From Steroidobacter sp. (GTDB lineage Bacteria > Pseudomonadota > Gammaproteobacteria > Steroidobacterales > Steroidobacteraceae), in the NCBI GenBank assembly GCA_025929585.1, contig JAICPY010000023.1:1-49476 (forward strand): a stretch of DNA of 49,476 nt, given 5' to 3'. Position numbers and translations under genes: made by a program. The number at the start of each line of letters is the position of its first letter. The stretch's first letter is position 1. Of the stretch, positions 26,746 through 35,344 are shown piece after piece. A model generated the notes under the pieces. The model was not told the DNA's origin. It searched no databases and saw only the letters and a list, made by a program, of their open reading frames with translations.

Positions 26746-27777
26746 ATGACGTCTTCTCCCAAGATAGCTCGCGTTGACAACGAGGAACGGCGTCCCGCGA
26801 TTTCGGTCGTCATACCGACATACGAGCCCGAGCGCTTTCTCATAGATGCGGTCAGGAGTGTATTAGCTCAAGATCCTGGGCCTGCTCAGATGCAAATAGC
26901 GATTGTTGACGACGGCTCCGCGCGTGCTCGCCCGGCCGCGCTACTCGCGGGAATTGCTCCTGCGAATCGCCTCGAATACTACGAGCACGCCGAGAGGCTC
27001 GGCCTAGCAGGCAACTGGAACCGCGCGATCGCCCATGCACGCGGCGAATTCATACACATCCTGCACCAGGACGACACATTGCATAGCGGCTTCTACGCAG
27101 CATTGTTGTCGGGCTTGCGAAAGAGCCGACGCATCGGCATGGCATTCTGTCGCCATGCATTCATCGACGAGAATGACCGAGTCGAACGAATCTCGCATCG
27201 TGAACGCTGGCGTGCCGGCGTGCTTCCGCGCTGGCTCGATCGCATCAGCGAAAGGCAACGACTGCAGTGTCCCGCGGCGATGGTGCGACGAGATGTATAT
27301 GAGACGCTCGGCGGATTCAGAACCGATCTCCACTATGCACTGGACTGGGAGATGTGGGTACGCATCGCGGCACATTACGAAGTTTGGTATGAGCCGCGGG
27401 CATTAGCTAACTATCGTCGGCACCACGGCGCAGAAACTGCGCGTCTGCAAGCCGTCGACGGGACCGTAGCGGATACGATGGCCGCGATCGCCGCGCTAGC
27501 CGTGCATTTGCCCGCCACGCACCGCGCCCGCCTGCAGCAGCGCGCCTATCTGCGCCTGGCCCGCGTGCAGACGAAGCGCGCTGCCAAGCTGCTCGACTCC
27601 GGATTGCCGCAATTGGCTACGCAACAGTTCGAGGGTGCGCAGGCCGCATTTGGACAACTACCGGAGAACCTCGCCAAACGATGGCTGCGCTCGCGTCTGA
27701 TGCGTGCGGAGTTGCGACTCGCACGACACGAAGCAGCGCGTGAGCGCGAAAGCTCAAAGTCGGATGGTCTGGAGTGA
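26746..27777 (+). CDS. Glycosyltransferase family 2 protein
   Basis: This 343-residue GT-A fold transferase has ISVVIPTYEPERFLIDAVRS at the N-terminus, VDDGSA, HARGEFIHILHQDDTLHSGF (the DxD-like DD after HQ), a DWEMWVRIA acceptor-region motif and a C-terminal helical part (about 240-343) with many Arg/Ala. Such enzymes add single sugars, for instance rhamnose, to a growing polysaccharide. Specificity cannot be read from the sequence; its position after the rhamnose operon makes dTDP-L-rhamnose a reasonable donor (inference). Confidence 0.88.
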   Translation: MTSSPKIARVDNEERRPAISVVIPTYEPERFLIDAVRSVLAQDPGPAQMQIAIVDDGSARARPAALLAGIAPANRLEYYEHAERLGLAGNWNRAIAHARGEFIHILHQDDTLHSGFYAALLSGLRKSRRIGMAFCRHAFIDENDRVERISHRERWRAGVLPRWLDRISERQRLQCPAAMVRRDVYETLGGFRTDLHYALDWEMWVRIAAHYEVWYEPRALANYRRHHGAETARLQAVDGTVADTMAAIAALAVHLPATHRARLQQRAYLRLARVQTKRAAKLLDSGLPQLATQQFEGAQAAFGQLPENLAKRWLRSRLMRAELRLARHEAARERESSKSDGLE

Positions 27778-27853
27778 AGCCGAATCGAACTTATTTCCGG
27801 TTCATCCTCCAACCCGAGGCGATCGAATCCCGTGATCCTCGTAGTATCCGCAT

Positions 27854-28696
27854 ATGAAGACCATTGATTGGTTGAATGAACGCGAGTTCACGCTCGACGG
27901 CGTGAAGTTCTACTGTGCACTGGACGACTACTCACAGAAGACCAACGCTGCTCGGGTCGTCATCCTGAAGGATCGCGGCTCCCTCGAAGCCTACGCGTCG
28001 GTGTTCGCGGATGCACCACCGCGTAGCATGCTGGAATTCGGTATCTTCCAAGGCGGTTCTCCAACGCTCTTCTCCTTATGGTTCGAGCTCGACAAATTCG
28101 TCGGTGTAGACCTTTCCATGCCTGCGCTCGCGTTCGAAACCTTCTGTCGCTCGCATGAAGTAGGCCGTCGGATACGCTCCTACTACGGCACGTCGCAAAC
28201 TGATCAGGAGCGCATCGAACAAATAGTGCGCGATGAATTCGGTGATACACCGCTGGATGTCGTCATCGACGATGCCTCGCATCAGTACAGTCTGAGCCGC
28301 CGGACATTCGAGATCGCGTTTCCGCTGTTGCGCCCAGGCGGCACATACGTCATCGAAGATTGGGGTTGGGCACATTGGCCGAACAGTGACGTCTTCGTGG
28401 GCGAGACGGCGATGAGTATGTTGGTGATGGAGATCATGATGCTCTGCGCATCCAGATCCGATCTAATCAGCGAGCTGCGCGTCTTTCCATCGTTCGCATT
28501 CATCCGCAAGTCGCCAGACGCTACGGACATGTCAAACTTCTCGCTAGACCGCGCATATGCCAAGAGAGGGATCGAGCTCGTGGGCCTGAACCATACCAAT
28601 CTGAGTGGCGTCGCGCGCCTCCTGCGAGAGCACGTTGGAAATAGGGCTCGACAAGAACTGCAGCGCGTAGTGCAGCTGCTCAGGCGCGGAAATTAG
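27854..28696 (+). CDS. Class I methyltransferase of the CmcI/cephalosporin hydroxylase-like family
   Basis: The 280-residue protein has a SAM-binding Rossmann core: MLEFGIFQGGSPTLFS (motif I, about 59-74), KFVGVDLS, DVVIDDASHQY (about 137-147) and GGTYVIEDWGWAHW. This DDASH/IEDW pattern is that of CmcI-, RhmT- and TylF-like O-methyltransferases, which act on sugars or antibiotics. Placed after a rhamnosyl-type glycosyltransferase, it may methylate a glycan residue, for example as a chain-end modification (inference). Last gene of the plus-strand block; it converges with the WbsX gene 39 bases away. Confidence 0.78.
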   Translation: MKTIDWLNEREFTLDGVKFYCALDDYSQKTNAARVVILKDRGSLEAYASVFADAPPRSMLEFGIFQGGSPTLFSLWFELDKFVGVDLSMPALAFETFCRSHEVGRRIRSYYGTSQTDQERIEQIVRDEFGDTPLDVVIDDASHQYSLSRRTFEIAFPLLRPGGTYVIEDWGWAHWPNSDVFVGETAMSMLVMEIMMLCASRSDLISELRVFPSFAFIRKSPDATDMSNFSLDRAYAKRGIELVGLNHTNLSGVARLLREHVGNRARQELQRVVQLLRRGN

Positions 28697-28735
28697 CACC
28701 GCGCAGAGCAATCAGCCATTCGCGGGATCAGTAGA

Positions 28736-29941
28736 TCAGGTGTCGCGCAGACTACCTTGAGGGACCGCTGAACCCGCCGCCTCGCGCACGGAATGCGCAG
28801 CCGCAGGATGAAGCTGCCGCACCTCCTCGACCGCGTCGCGTATGGTGTCCAGAAAAAATGTACCGCGCGCTTCGTCGGGTTCCAGATATGCCCCCTCCGC
28901 CCATTCGTTCCATGCATTGATAAACAGAAAAGGCACGCCCGCCTGCGCCGTTTTACGCAGTTGCTCCCTAAAGCCCGAGGCGAACGCACGCGCATCGAAA
29001 TTTCGAAACACGATACCGCGCTCGAGCCCACGGCGCGGCGTATTGTCCCAGTCGACAAACGCGCCCGGATAGACCCTCGGCCGAATCGGCCGCTTGGCAA
29101 TTGCCTGCCAAACGGAGGGATAGTCGTAACTATTCGGTGGACCATTCGCCCGGCCGAACAGGCGTAGGCTCCACTTGCGAAACTTCCTGTAAAACTTCTC
29201 CTTCTTCCGCCATAGAAACGGACGACGCTGCACCTGAGTGTAAGCCGGCTCGAAGTCGGCGAACGCATCGAACAGAGCGGTGCGCGGATCGGGCGGAAAC
29301 GCGGTGAGCATGCTGACGATATGCAAACCAGGTAATCCCGCTCGCGAAGCGAGTTCGCGCCATAACTGCAACATGGGTTCTGCGCAACCGATGCTCGCAC
29401 TGCGATAAATCAACAACATCGGCTTGCCGTCTACGCGGATATAGCGAGGGTCGCTAAAGATCCGCAGCAGACATTCGAAGTGTGCCTCCCAATCGGCGCG
29501 ATCTGCGTACTCCTGCGGCATGAGCACTTCGCGATCGCCGCCGTCCCAGGCCCGAGTCCACGGTTCGTTCGCCCAGGCGAGACAGAAGGGAAAGTCGGGT
29601 GTACTTCTCTGTAGTAACAGTTCAACTGGTTTATCGAGCAAGCGCTTGCCCCTGAACCAGTAGTGGTAATAGCAGAATCCATGGATGCCGTGCTCTCTTG
29701 CGAGCGAGGCTTGCCACTCCTGCGTCGCCGGGTCCAGCAGGTCGTAGTAGCGCCCGTCGGCCGGTACTCGCGGTTGCAGATGTCCGCGAAAAAGCGGTCG
29801 CGCCTTGCGCACGTTGGTCCACTCCGTGAAGCCTTGACCCCACCATTCGTCGTTCTCGGGAATCGGGTGATACTGAGGCAACACGAAGGCCAATATTTTG
29901 GGCGGCTCCGCTCTCCCCTGCGATCGTGCGGCACTCACCAT
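28736..29941 (-). CDS. WbsX / GH99-like domain protein
   Basis: The 401-residue protein opens with ILAFVLPQYHPIPENDEWWG and GFTEWTNVRKARPLF and also shows GFCYYHYWFRGKRLLDKPV, LAWANEPWTRAWDGG, PMLLIYR and the C-terminal FINAWNEWAEGAYLEPDE. These motifs define the WbsX group, found in O-antigen and capsule loci and related in fold to GH99 endo-mannosidases. Whether it builds or trims glycan is not settled; the Glu residues of FTEWTN and WNEWAEG are candidate catalytic ones. No signal peptide. Its start overlaps the end of the wzi-family gene by 7 bases. Confidence 0.87.
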   Translation of the reverse strand: MVSAARSQGRAEPPKILAFVLPQYHPIPENDEWWGQGFTEWTNVRKARPLFRGHLQPRVPADGRYYDLLDPATQEWQASLAREHGIHGFCYYHYWFRGKRLLDKPVELLLQRSTPDFPFCLAWANEPWTRAWDGGDREVLMPQEYADRADWEAHFECLLRIFSDPRYIRVDGKPMLLIYRSASIGCAEPMLQLWRELASRAGLPGLHIVSMLTAFPPDPRTALFDAFADFEPAYTQVQRRPFLWRKKEKFYRKFRKWSLRLFGRANGPPNSYDYPSVWQAIAKRPIRPRVYPGAFVDWDNTPRRGLERGIVFRNFDARAFASGFREQLRKTAQAGVPFLFINAWNEWAEGAYLEPDEARGTFFLDTIRDAVEEVRQLHPAAAHSVREAAGSAVPQGSLRDT

Positions 29942-31890
29942 CGTTTGCTCATATAAAGACTCAATCCATCGACATCGACGTAGCGACGAGGTAAGCCGGG
30001 ATTCGATTCAGGATCCGAAGCGAGCCCTCTATCGCGATTCAGCTTATCGTAACGTCGATAATCAAGACCTACGTCCCAGCCCGGCAGAACGTCTCGGTAT
30101 TGAAGGCCGGCGCCGAAGTAGTAGCCGTGTCCATCGAGCGTGAGATCGTATCGACCTACTCCCAAGAACGCACCGACAGCGAGCTTGCGGTTCAACCGAA
30201 AACGATAGTCGAGTGCGCGTACCGAAATGAGACTGCGATCAGCAATCTGATCGAGCTCCAGACGCACTCCCAAGTCGTTGCGTTCCGATACTGCTCGGCG
30301 CGCGCCCACGCCGAAATGATAATTCGCCTCGTATGCGGTCGTATCGCGCTTATTGGAGGGAAGCCAAAGGATTTCGCTCGCTCTGCTGTACTGCAGACCA
30401 GCGTCGATGAACAAGTCGGTGCCGGAATACGCTGAGTCTTCGCTCTGCACCCGACTACTCGGAGCATCGCTCGGTGCAAAGTCGAAGGCAGCGCCCAGGC
30501 GAGCGAACGATTCGCCGAATACATCTTCCCCGATCTCGAGTTGCGCATCGATCGCGTGCCCGTTCCAGTGAGTTACATAGTTGATCCCAAGCACCTGCAT
30601 GGTCCGATATGGCCGGCCGCCGTTCGAGAAATCCCAACGCGGATCGAGATCGAGATTTCGGTAGCTGGCCTGCGCGTAGTCCCCTCTGGGCAATTGCCAA
30701 CCAACTCGCAACTGATGGCTGCGCCCGCCAATCGCATCGCGCGGCAGTCGGTTATCGCCAAACCAATGCCCAAGAGCCGCGCCTTCGTTGCGCGGTCCAT
30801 CAGGATAGATGTGATGGACGTACCAGCCATTCTGGAATTCCGAGAGCTCGTAACTCGCATCAAAATCTCGCCAAAGCATCGGAAAATCGATGCCTAGCGA
30901 TAGATCGGTCTGACCCAGTCGATATTTGCCTTCATAGGTATTGTCCTCGCCCGCGTACTCGACGCGAACCCCGAAGGGCACCGGACCAGGAAACAATATG
31001 CTGCTCGAGAGAGATGCGATGCGATTTACATCCGAGCTACCTTGCCCAGATGCGTCCTGCTCGTTGCTGCTTGTGAACAGCGCGTCGAAAAAATCCGAGA
31101 ACCCACGACCGCCGCGCGCACCGCCTCCATATTGAGTAATGCGATTCAATGCAACGGCATAGCCGGTGACCGGCTCCATGACGAGTTGCAGACCAGCAAG
31201 CCGCGGCCGACCCGCCGTTGTCGTGCCTTGAAAGGCGATATCCGTCTGCCGCGACATCTCTGCGGCGAAAACTTCGTAACTTAAGCCCAGCGGACTAATC
31301 GGAGCGTAGTTCGACAGCGTGACGGAAGGCATCGTGGGGGCCTGCGTACTAACGAGCATGCTGCTATCGCTCATCGGTCCCCACCAGTGATCGCGGAACC
31401 CGATATCTAGTTGGGCAAAATCAAAGCCCATGCTCAGAAAGGAGCCGGTCGCGGTGAAATTTCCGTCATAAGCGATGCCGCCGGCATTCACAATGACGTG
31501 GTCATTGGGCTGGAAATATCCGCTTGCGACAAGCCGCCACGTCGAGTCCACAGATTCGCCGTGTTGATTCGGGAGTGTTGCATTTGAATCGCCCGACGCG
31601 ATTGCGCCTTCGGCTCGAGCGTGGGTCACAGCATATTTACCCATATAGCGTTGCAAGTAACGGCGAACGTTCTCACATAGAGCAACGTCTCGTTCGCACG
31701 CCCGCGGCAACGCATCCAAGACCACCGCAGCTGCAATCGGTCGACGCATCACCGGCTTGCCTGCGAGAATCAGCACTCGCTCGATCTGCCGCTCGATCGA
31801 AGGTGAGATATCGAGTGGCAAATAAGGCGAAGGACCGCGAGCGTGGGCAAGCGGCGCGATAAACACACAGATGCCTATGAACATCCGCAT
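29935..31890 (-). CDS. Capsule assembly Wzi family outer-membrane protein
   Basis: The 651-residue exported protein has the signal peptide MRMFIGICVFIAPLAHARG and then YLPLDISPSIERQIERVLI, the N-terminal helical part usual in Wzi homologues. A long beta-rich region follows with alternating aromatic/polar strands, for example DIGFRDHWWGPMSDSSM, GLSYEVFAAEMSRQTDIAF and RVGWQLPRGDYAQASYRNLD, ending in Trp (LYMSKRW), consistent with a beta-barrel of the 18-strand Wzi type. Wzi is a surface lectin that attaches capsule. The start at 31890 was chosen for the clean leader; an in-frame start at 32034 would add a non-leader segment overlapping the next gene. Confidence 0.85.
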   Translation of the reverse strand: MRMFIGICVFIAPLAHARGPSPYLPLDISPSIERQIERVLILAGKPVMRRPIAAAVVLDALPRACERDVALCENVRRYLQRYMGKYAVTHARAEGAIASGDSNATLPNQHGESVDSTWRLVASGYFQPNDHVIVNAGGIAYDGNFTATGSFLSMGFDFAQLDIGFRDHWWGPMSDSSMLVSTQAPTMPSVTLSNYAPISPLGLSYEVFAAEMSRQTDIAFQGTTTAGRPRLAGLQLVMEPVTGYAVALNRITQYGGGARGGRGFSDFFDALFTSSNEQDASGQGSSDVNRIASLSSSILFPGPVPFGVRVEYAGEDNTYEGKYRLGQTDLSLGIDFPMLWRDFDASYELSEFQNGWYVHHIYPDGPRNEGAALGHWFGDNRLPRDAIGGRSHQLRVGWQLPRGDYAQASYRNLDLDPRWDFSNGGRPYRTMQVLGINYVTHWNGHAIDAQLEIGEDVFGESFARLGAAFDFAPSDAPSSRVQSEDSAYSGTDLFIDAGLQYSRASEILWLPSNKRDTTAYEANYHFGVGARRAVSERNDLGVRLELDQIADRSLISVRALDYRFRLNRKLAVGAFLGVGRYDLTLDGHGYYFGAGLQYRDVLPGWDVGLDYRRYDKLNRDRGLASDPESNPGLPRRYVDVDGLSLYMSKRW

Positions 31891-32008
31891 GCACTGAACA
31901 AGCTTGGATATGGAGTGAGCTTTCAAGTTAGATCGACGCGTCGAAGGCCTAGACAAGGGCGTGTAGAAATTATGAGCTGACTCAATCAGGCCGTGATTGC
32001 GTAGCCAT

Positions 32009-32890
32009 TTACAATTGAACGCATATCTTCTCATACCCGTCCGCTTGCTCGCGACTGAGCAACTTGTAGTCCAGCGTTGAGAGCCCGTCGCCGTGCGGAT
32101 TGGCGAGCCCGCGCAATAACTGACTGCGTCTACGCCGGTTCATTCGCACGTGCGGTAATGTTTGAATCGAGGAACGCTCGACTTGCTGGTGCGGCGGATT
32201 GGGCAGGTCTTCGAAGAAGCCCTGAGTGTCGTAGTAGCACAAGCAATCGGCCAACAGCAGACGAAAAAAGAAATCATCGTCTTCCTTGCCCCATCCACGA
32301 TAGCCATTCGAGAAACCGTTCGCTGCGAACGCTTGTTCACGTTTCACCGAGACGGCACCGGAGAAATAGTATGGCGTTCGATGCCATTGACCGTCCCACC
32401 TGCGCACCTTGCTGACGAGGCGTAGCGGTTGTGAGGGGCACAAGTAGTTCGCTTCCAACGGGATCGCGTCCACATCGTGTACGCAGTAATAGTCGGATTG
32501 ATCGGCTGCATGCTGCATGCCGACGTTGATCAGCTTACCGCGATTGAACAGATCGCTTCCGGCCTGCTCCACCACCAGAATTCGACTGCGTACCGGCTGT
32601 TTAGCCAACACATTCCTGAGTATCGGAACCAGGTGGTCCAGATGCTCATGGCGATCGCGAAACGGAATCACGATCGTGAGGCGTTGATCGGCCATGAAAG
32701 TCAACGGACGAGGCACTCGCTTTTGCAGCAGCAGGCGCTTCATTCCGGGCACGAGCTTCCAATTGGCGACGCTGACGGGAGCGTAGCGACCTTCGATCAG
32801 CAACTCATCGAGCGGATCTTGACCGACTCGAGTACTCGGCCACCAAGGATCTAGCCATTTTTGAGTTATCGTACGTTCTGACTCGAGCAT
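32009..32890 (-). CDS. Beta-1,4-galactosyltransferase-like (GT7) glycosyltransferase
   Basis: The 293-residue enzyme has the hallmark blocks of the animal beta-4-galactosyltransferase fold: TIVIPFRDRHEHLDHL, LFNRGKLINVGM (115-124 core), the metal-binding HDVDAIP (DVD 139-141) and NGFSNGYRGWGKEDDD (GWGKEDDD 199-206). There is no signal anchor, so it would act in the cytoplasm on a lipid-linked acceptor. An upstream in-frame extension to 33259 gives low-complexity Arg/Ser-rich residues and is rejected. It lies 118 bases upstream of the wzi-family gene on the same strand. The donor sugar (UDP-Gal or UDP-GalNAc) is inferred only. Confidence 0.85.
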   Translation of the reverse strand: MLESERTITQKWLDPWWPSTRVGQDPLDELLIEGRYAPVSVANWKLVPGMKRLLLQKRVPRPLTFMADQRLTIVIPFRDRHEHLDHLVPILRNVLAKQPVRSRILVVEQAGSDLFNRGKLINVGMQHAADQSDYYCVHDVDAIPLEANYLCPSQPLRLVSKVRRWDGQWHRTPYYFSGAVSVKREQAFAANGFSNGYRGWGKEDDDFFFRLLLADCLCYYDTQGFFEDLPNPPHQQVERSSIQTLPHVRMNRRRRSQLLRGLANPHGDGLSTLDYKLLSREQADGYEKICVQL

Positions 32891-33262
32891 GTCTGCCGGG
32901 CATACCTTTGCATGGACGCTCCGAAATTGAATGTGGTAGGAGCGCGAAAGGTGCGTATGGTAGCAGCGAGAGCCTAGGGACGTATGCGAACAGGGCGGCT
33001 TCCCTTCTCGTCGCCAAAGTGAAACACCGGATCGCGGCTGAGAAGCCGCATAGCGGAAGACGCATAGCGGAAGAGAAGGCCAACAAGGCGCGCCGGACGC
33101 AGGCGAAGCGCTAGTGGCGGCTCGATCAAGGCACCCGAGAGTTCTGGCCTCGAGTTGAACCCGACTGGATCTAAAACGGTCTCGCTGTAGTTCAGCAGGA
33201 CGGCTGTCCAGGGCGCCGGACCGACCGGCGCCCTCTTTCGTTTGGCATGAGCCAACCAATCT
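32891..33262. other. 372-base gene-free stretch, contains an orphan-looking terminator
   Basis: No convincing protein gene on either strand; a 68-codon plus-strand frame (32908-33114) is Arg/Lys/Ala-rich and has no ribosome binding site. Two copies of GCATAGCGGAAGA occur near 33047-33076. A D-arm-like fragment (TAGTTCAGCAGGAC) near 33188 does not continue into a tRNA. The strong hairpin at 33211-33243 is listed separately. Confidence 0.6.
33211..33243 (+). terminator. Rho-independent terminator, plus-strand orientation
   Basis: GGGCGCCGG (33211-33219) pairs perfectly with CCGGCGCCC (33225-33233) around a 5-base loop, followed on the plus strand by TCTTTCGTTT. No plus-strand gene is recognised upstream, so it may end an unannotated short transcript. 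On the minus strand it lies 20 bases after the stop of the 33263-33661 gene and could stop that transcript too, though without a U tract in that direction. Confidence 0.7.
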
Positions 33263-33661
33263 CTACCCGTTACCTGCTTGTGCGTTGCCCCGCCAAGGGC
33301 GCCGCTGTGATGTGCTTCCAGCAGTGGGCTGCAGTCTTCCGTGCTTCTCCAACCGAGCTTGTATCCCGGCGACCGTCCTCGCATGCGCTTGCGCAAGATC
33401 CTGAAGGGAGCTCCCGCGATCGAATTCGGCAAGCAGCTTTCGATCATCCTCCTCGGACCAAGGTTTGCCGGCATTGCTGGGAAGGCCCGTGCGAACCTTG
33501 GTCGGCTTTGCACGAGACTCCAGTGCCCGCGTGGCGAGGTACAACGCTCGCACGACCTCGGACGATTGATAAGGACTGTCGGCCGCAAATACTTCACCCG
33601 TAACGGGATTCACACCATTTGCGAGCGTCGACAGAATGTTGAGTGCTTTGGCTTCGTCCAT
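33263..33661 (-). CDS. Small conserved-type protein with Myb/SANT-like C-terminal segment, function unknown
   Basis: The 132-residue protein begins MDEAKALNILSTLANGVNPV and has TGEVFAADSPYQSSEVVRAL, a pattern I recognise from uncharacterised proteobacterial proteins. The second half has NAGKPWSEEDDRKLLAEFD (about 63-81), then a helix-turn-helix-like SLQDLAQAHARTVAGIQARL (about 85-104): a Trp followed by acidic residues and a putative recognition helix, resembling Myb/SANT or GcrA-type DNA-binding units. The tail after 110 is basic and disordered. The start at 33661 is chosen for AGGAG 8 bases upstream; an in-frame ATG at 33694 lacks this. DNA binding is an inference. Confidence 0.75.
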   Translation of the reverse strand: MDEAKALNILSTLANGVNPVTGEVFAADSPYQSSEVVRALYLATRALESRAKPTKVRTGLPSNAGKPWSEEDDRKLLAEFDRGSSLQDLAQAHARTVAGIQARLEKHGRLQPTAGSTSQRRPWRGNAQAGNG

Positions 33662-33804
33662 CTTAGATGCTCCTATGCTGACGAAGTCATTCAATCATCG
33701 CGCGAGACTTGCAAGGCAGCTGATTACTAGCTGTTTGCCCAGAAACTAACCTACGATCTGCGGTCGTCTCGTTGTTGACCCCCTTCGGCTAACGTCTCTA
33801 ACCC

Positions 33805-34680
33805 ATGCGCTCATTTCTGCTGTTCTTAGTCTTGCTTGCAGCCGCGCTGATCGTCGCGTCTGCACTGACCTATCCCGCGTGGCTACTCGTGGCGACGATC
33901 TCGGTAGAGCCCGTGCATCGAGTGATGAACCGTTTGGCGATGCTCTTTGCGCTGATCGGCTTGATCTACCTGACGCGCCGACTGGGGTTGTCCGATCGGC
34001 AATCCATGGGCTACGGAATGCCGCGTGGCCGGTTCCTGCGCCAGCTGGCAATAGGTTGGGTTGCCGGAGCTGCGCTGATGTTGCCGCTGATCCTGTTTCT
34101 GTTCGGGTTGGATATTCGCGAGGTCAAAGCCGGATTCGAAGGGGCTTGGACGCCGATCATTCTCGGTGGCATCGCTTCGGGACTGGCGGTTGCGCTCATC
34201 GAGGAAACCTTTTTTCGAGGTGTACTCTACAGCGCGGTGCGGCGTACTTCAGGCGTGCTGGCCGCAGTCGTTGCACCAAGCGCTCTTTACGCGGCGTTGC
34301 ACTTCCTGGGCGGAAAGCTCCGCGTTCCTGCGAACGAGGTGACCTGGAGCCATGGATTCCTCGTGCTCAGCCGCTTGTTCGAGAGATACACGCAGCCGCT
34401 CGCGTTCGTCGATTCGTTCTTTGCTTTGTTCATGCTCGGCATCTTGCTTGCGCTGGTGCGTCTGCGGACCGGCGCGATCGCTGCCTGCATCGGTCTGCAT
34501 GCAGCAGGTGTCTGCGTCATCGCCGTGCTACGCAAGACGACCATCGTGGATGCTACCGCGGAGCACGTCGAATGGGTCGGCACTTACGATGGCGTCATCG
34601 GCTGGGCGGCATTGATCTGGTTCGCGGCAATCGTGGCTGTCTACATCGCATCCACGAGAGGCGAGGCTAATCAGCGTTAG
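33805..34680 (+). CDS. CPBP family intramembrane glutamic endopeptidase
   Basis: The 291-residue inner-membrane protein has about seven to eight hydrophobic helices. The CAAX-protease-like (Abi/CPBP) motifs are present: IEETFFRGVLYSAV (the E-E-x3-R motif 1), YAALHFLGG (His motif 2) and CIGLHAAGVCV (His motif 3 near the C-terminal end). Family members cleave within membranes or act in protection and secretion; the substrate here is unknown. Divergent from the small SANT-like gene; converges with the LON-domain gene, with 27 bases between. Confidence 0.88.
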   Translation: MRSFLLFLVLLAAALIVASALTYPAWLLVATISVEPVHRVMNRLAMLFALIGLIYLTRRLGLSDRQSMGYGMPRGRFLRQLAIGWVAGAALMLPLILFLFGLDIREVKAGFEGAWTPIILGGIASGLAVALIEETFFRGVLYSAVRRTSGVLAAVVAPSALYAALHFLGGKLRVPANEVTWSHGFLVLSRLFERYTQPLAFVDSFFALFMLGILLALVRLRTGAIAACIGLHAAGVCVIAVLRKTTIVDATAEHVEWVGTYDGVIGWAALIWFAAIVAVYIASTRGEANQR

Positions 34681-34707
34681 CTGTGGGAAGCATCGCTTGA
34701 GCAGGTG

Positions 34708-35304
34708 TCAGGAACCCGATTTCAAACCGAGCTCATCAAGGTATTTCTTCAGATAGTGCAATCTCTCGATCGGATCATCCAACTCCAAGCACTCTTGACG
34801 ATTCTGCAGGCCAAGTGGCAAAAGCTCTGTCGCTCGAGCGCTCAACCAGCTCGCATCCGTTAGCAATGGTTCCGGATCCGCGTAGTGCGCGCGCACGTGG
34901 GGGTAGGCCAGTCGCACCATCTCCACGAGCTGATGGAAGTCAGCATCGACCTTCGAAGCCGGATCGGGTGCGAGCACCTCGACGCTAGCGACGTTCAAAC
35001 CGTCCGGTTGTACCTCGACCGAGCCAATCCTGAATCGACGGCAACCGCGCGCCGCGATTCCCAACAGTCCATCTTTCAACTGCTCGAAGTCGAAGATGCG
35101 GGCCGTCGTACCGATCGCGGCAGTCCGAGCGGCGCCAATCTCCATACCTTCGACGATCATCGCGACACCGAACTCTGCATCAGAACGCATGCAACGACCG
35201 ATCATGTCCACATACCGAGTTTCGAAGATTCGCAACTTGAGCGGTCCTCCTGGAAAGAGGACTGTATTGAGGGGAAACAAGGGAATCGTGAGTTGCGGGT
35301 TCAC
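34708..35304 (-). CDS. LON peptidase substrate-binding domain protein
   Basis: The 198-residue protein comprises only the LON N-terminal (PUA-like) substrate-binding domain: LTIPLFPLNTVLFPGGPLKL and RIFETRYVDMIGRC, then GVAMIVEG, IGTTARIFDFEQLKDGLLGI and the helical end LLPLGLQNRQECLELDDPIE. No ATPase or protease domain follows, and the length is the normal stand-alone form. Its role is uncertain; it may bind unfolded proteins or modulate Lon. GTG start at 35304. It lies 40 bases downstream of mpl on the same strand. Confidence 0.88.
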   Translation of the reverse strand: MNPQLTIPLFPLNTVLFPGGPLKLRIFETRYVDMIGRCMRSDAEFGVAMIVEGMEIGAARTAAIGTTARIFDFEQLKDGLLGIAARGCRRFRIGSVEVQPDGLNVASVEVLAPDPASKVDADFHQLVEMVRLAYPHVRAHYADPEPLLTDASWLSARATELLPLGLQNRQECLELDDPIERLHYLKKYLDELGLKSGS

Positions 35305-35344
35305 GGTTCACTGTCCTATCGCGCAACGTTTCTTACCGTGACCT

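Noticed and set aside
32908-33114. 68-codon plus-strand Lys/Arg-rich frame
   Set aside because: No ribosome binding site or family match; sits in the leader of the divergent glycosyltransferase gene.
33180-33215. tRNA gene suggested by a D-arm-like TAGTTCAGCAGGAC
   Set aside because: No anticodon arm, T arm or acceptor stem of the right spacing can be drawn.
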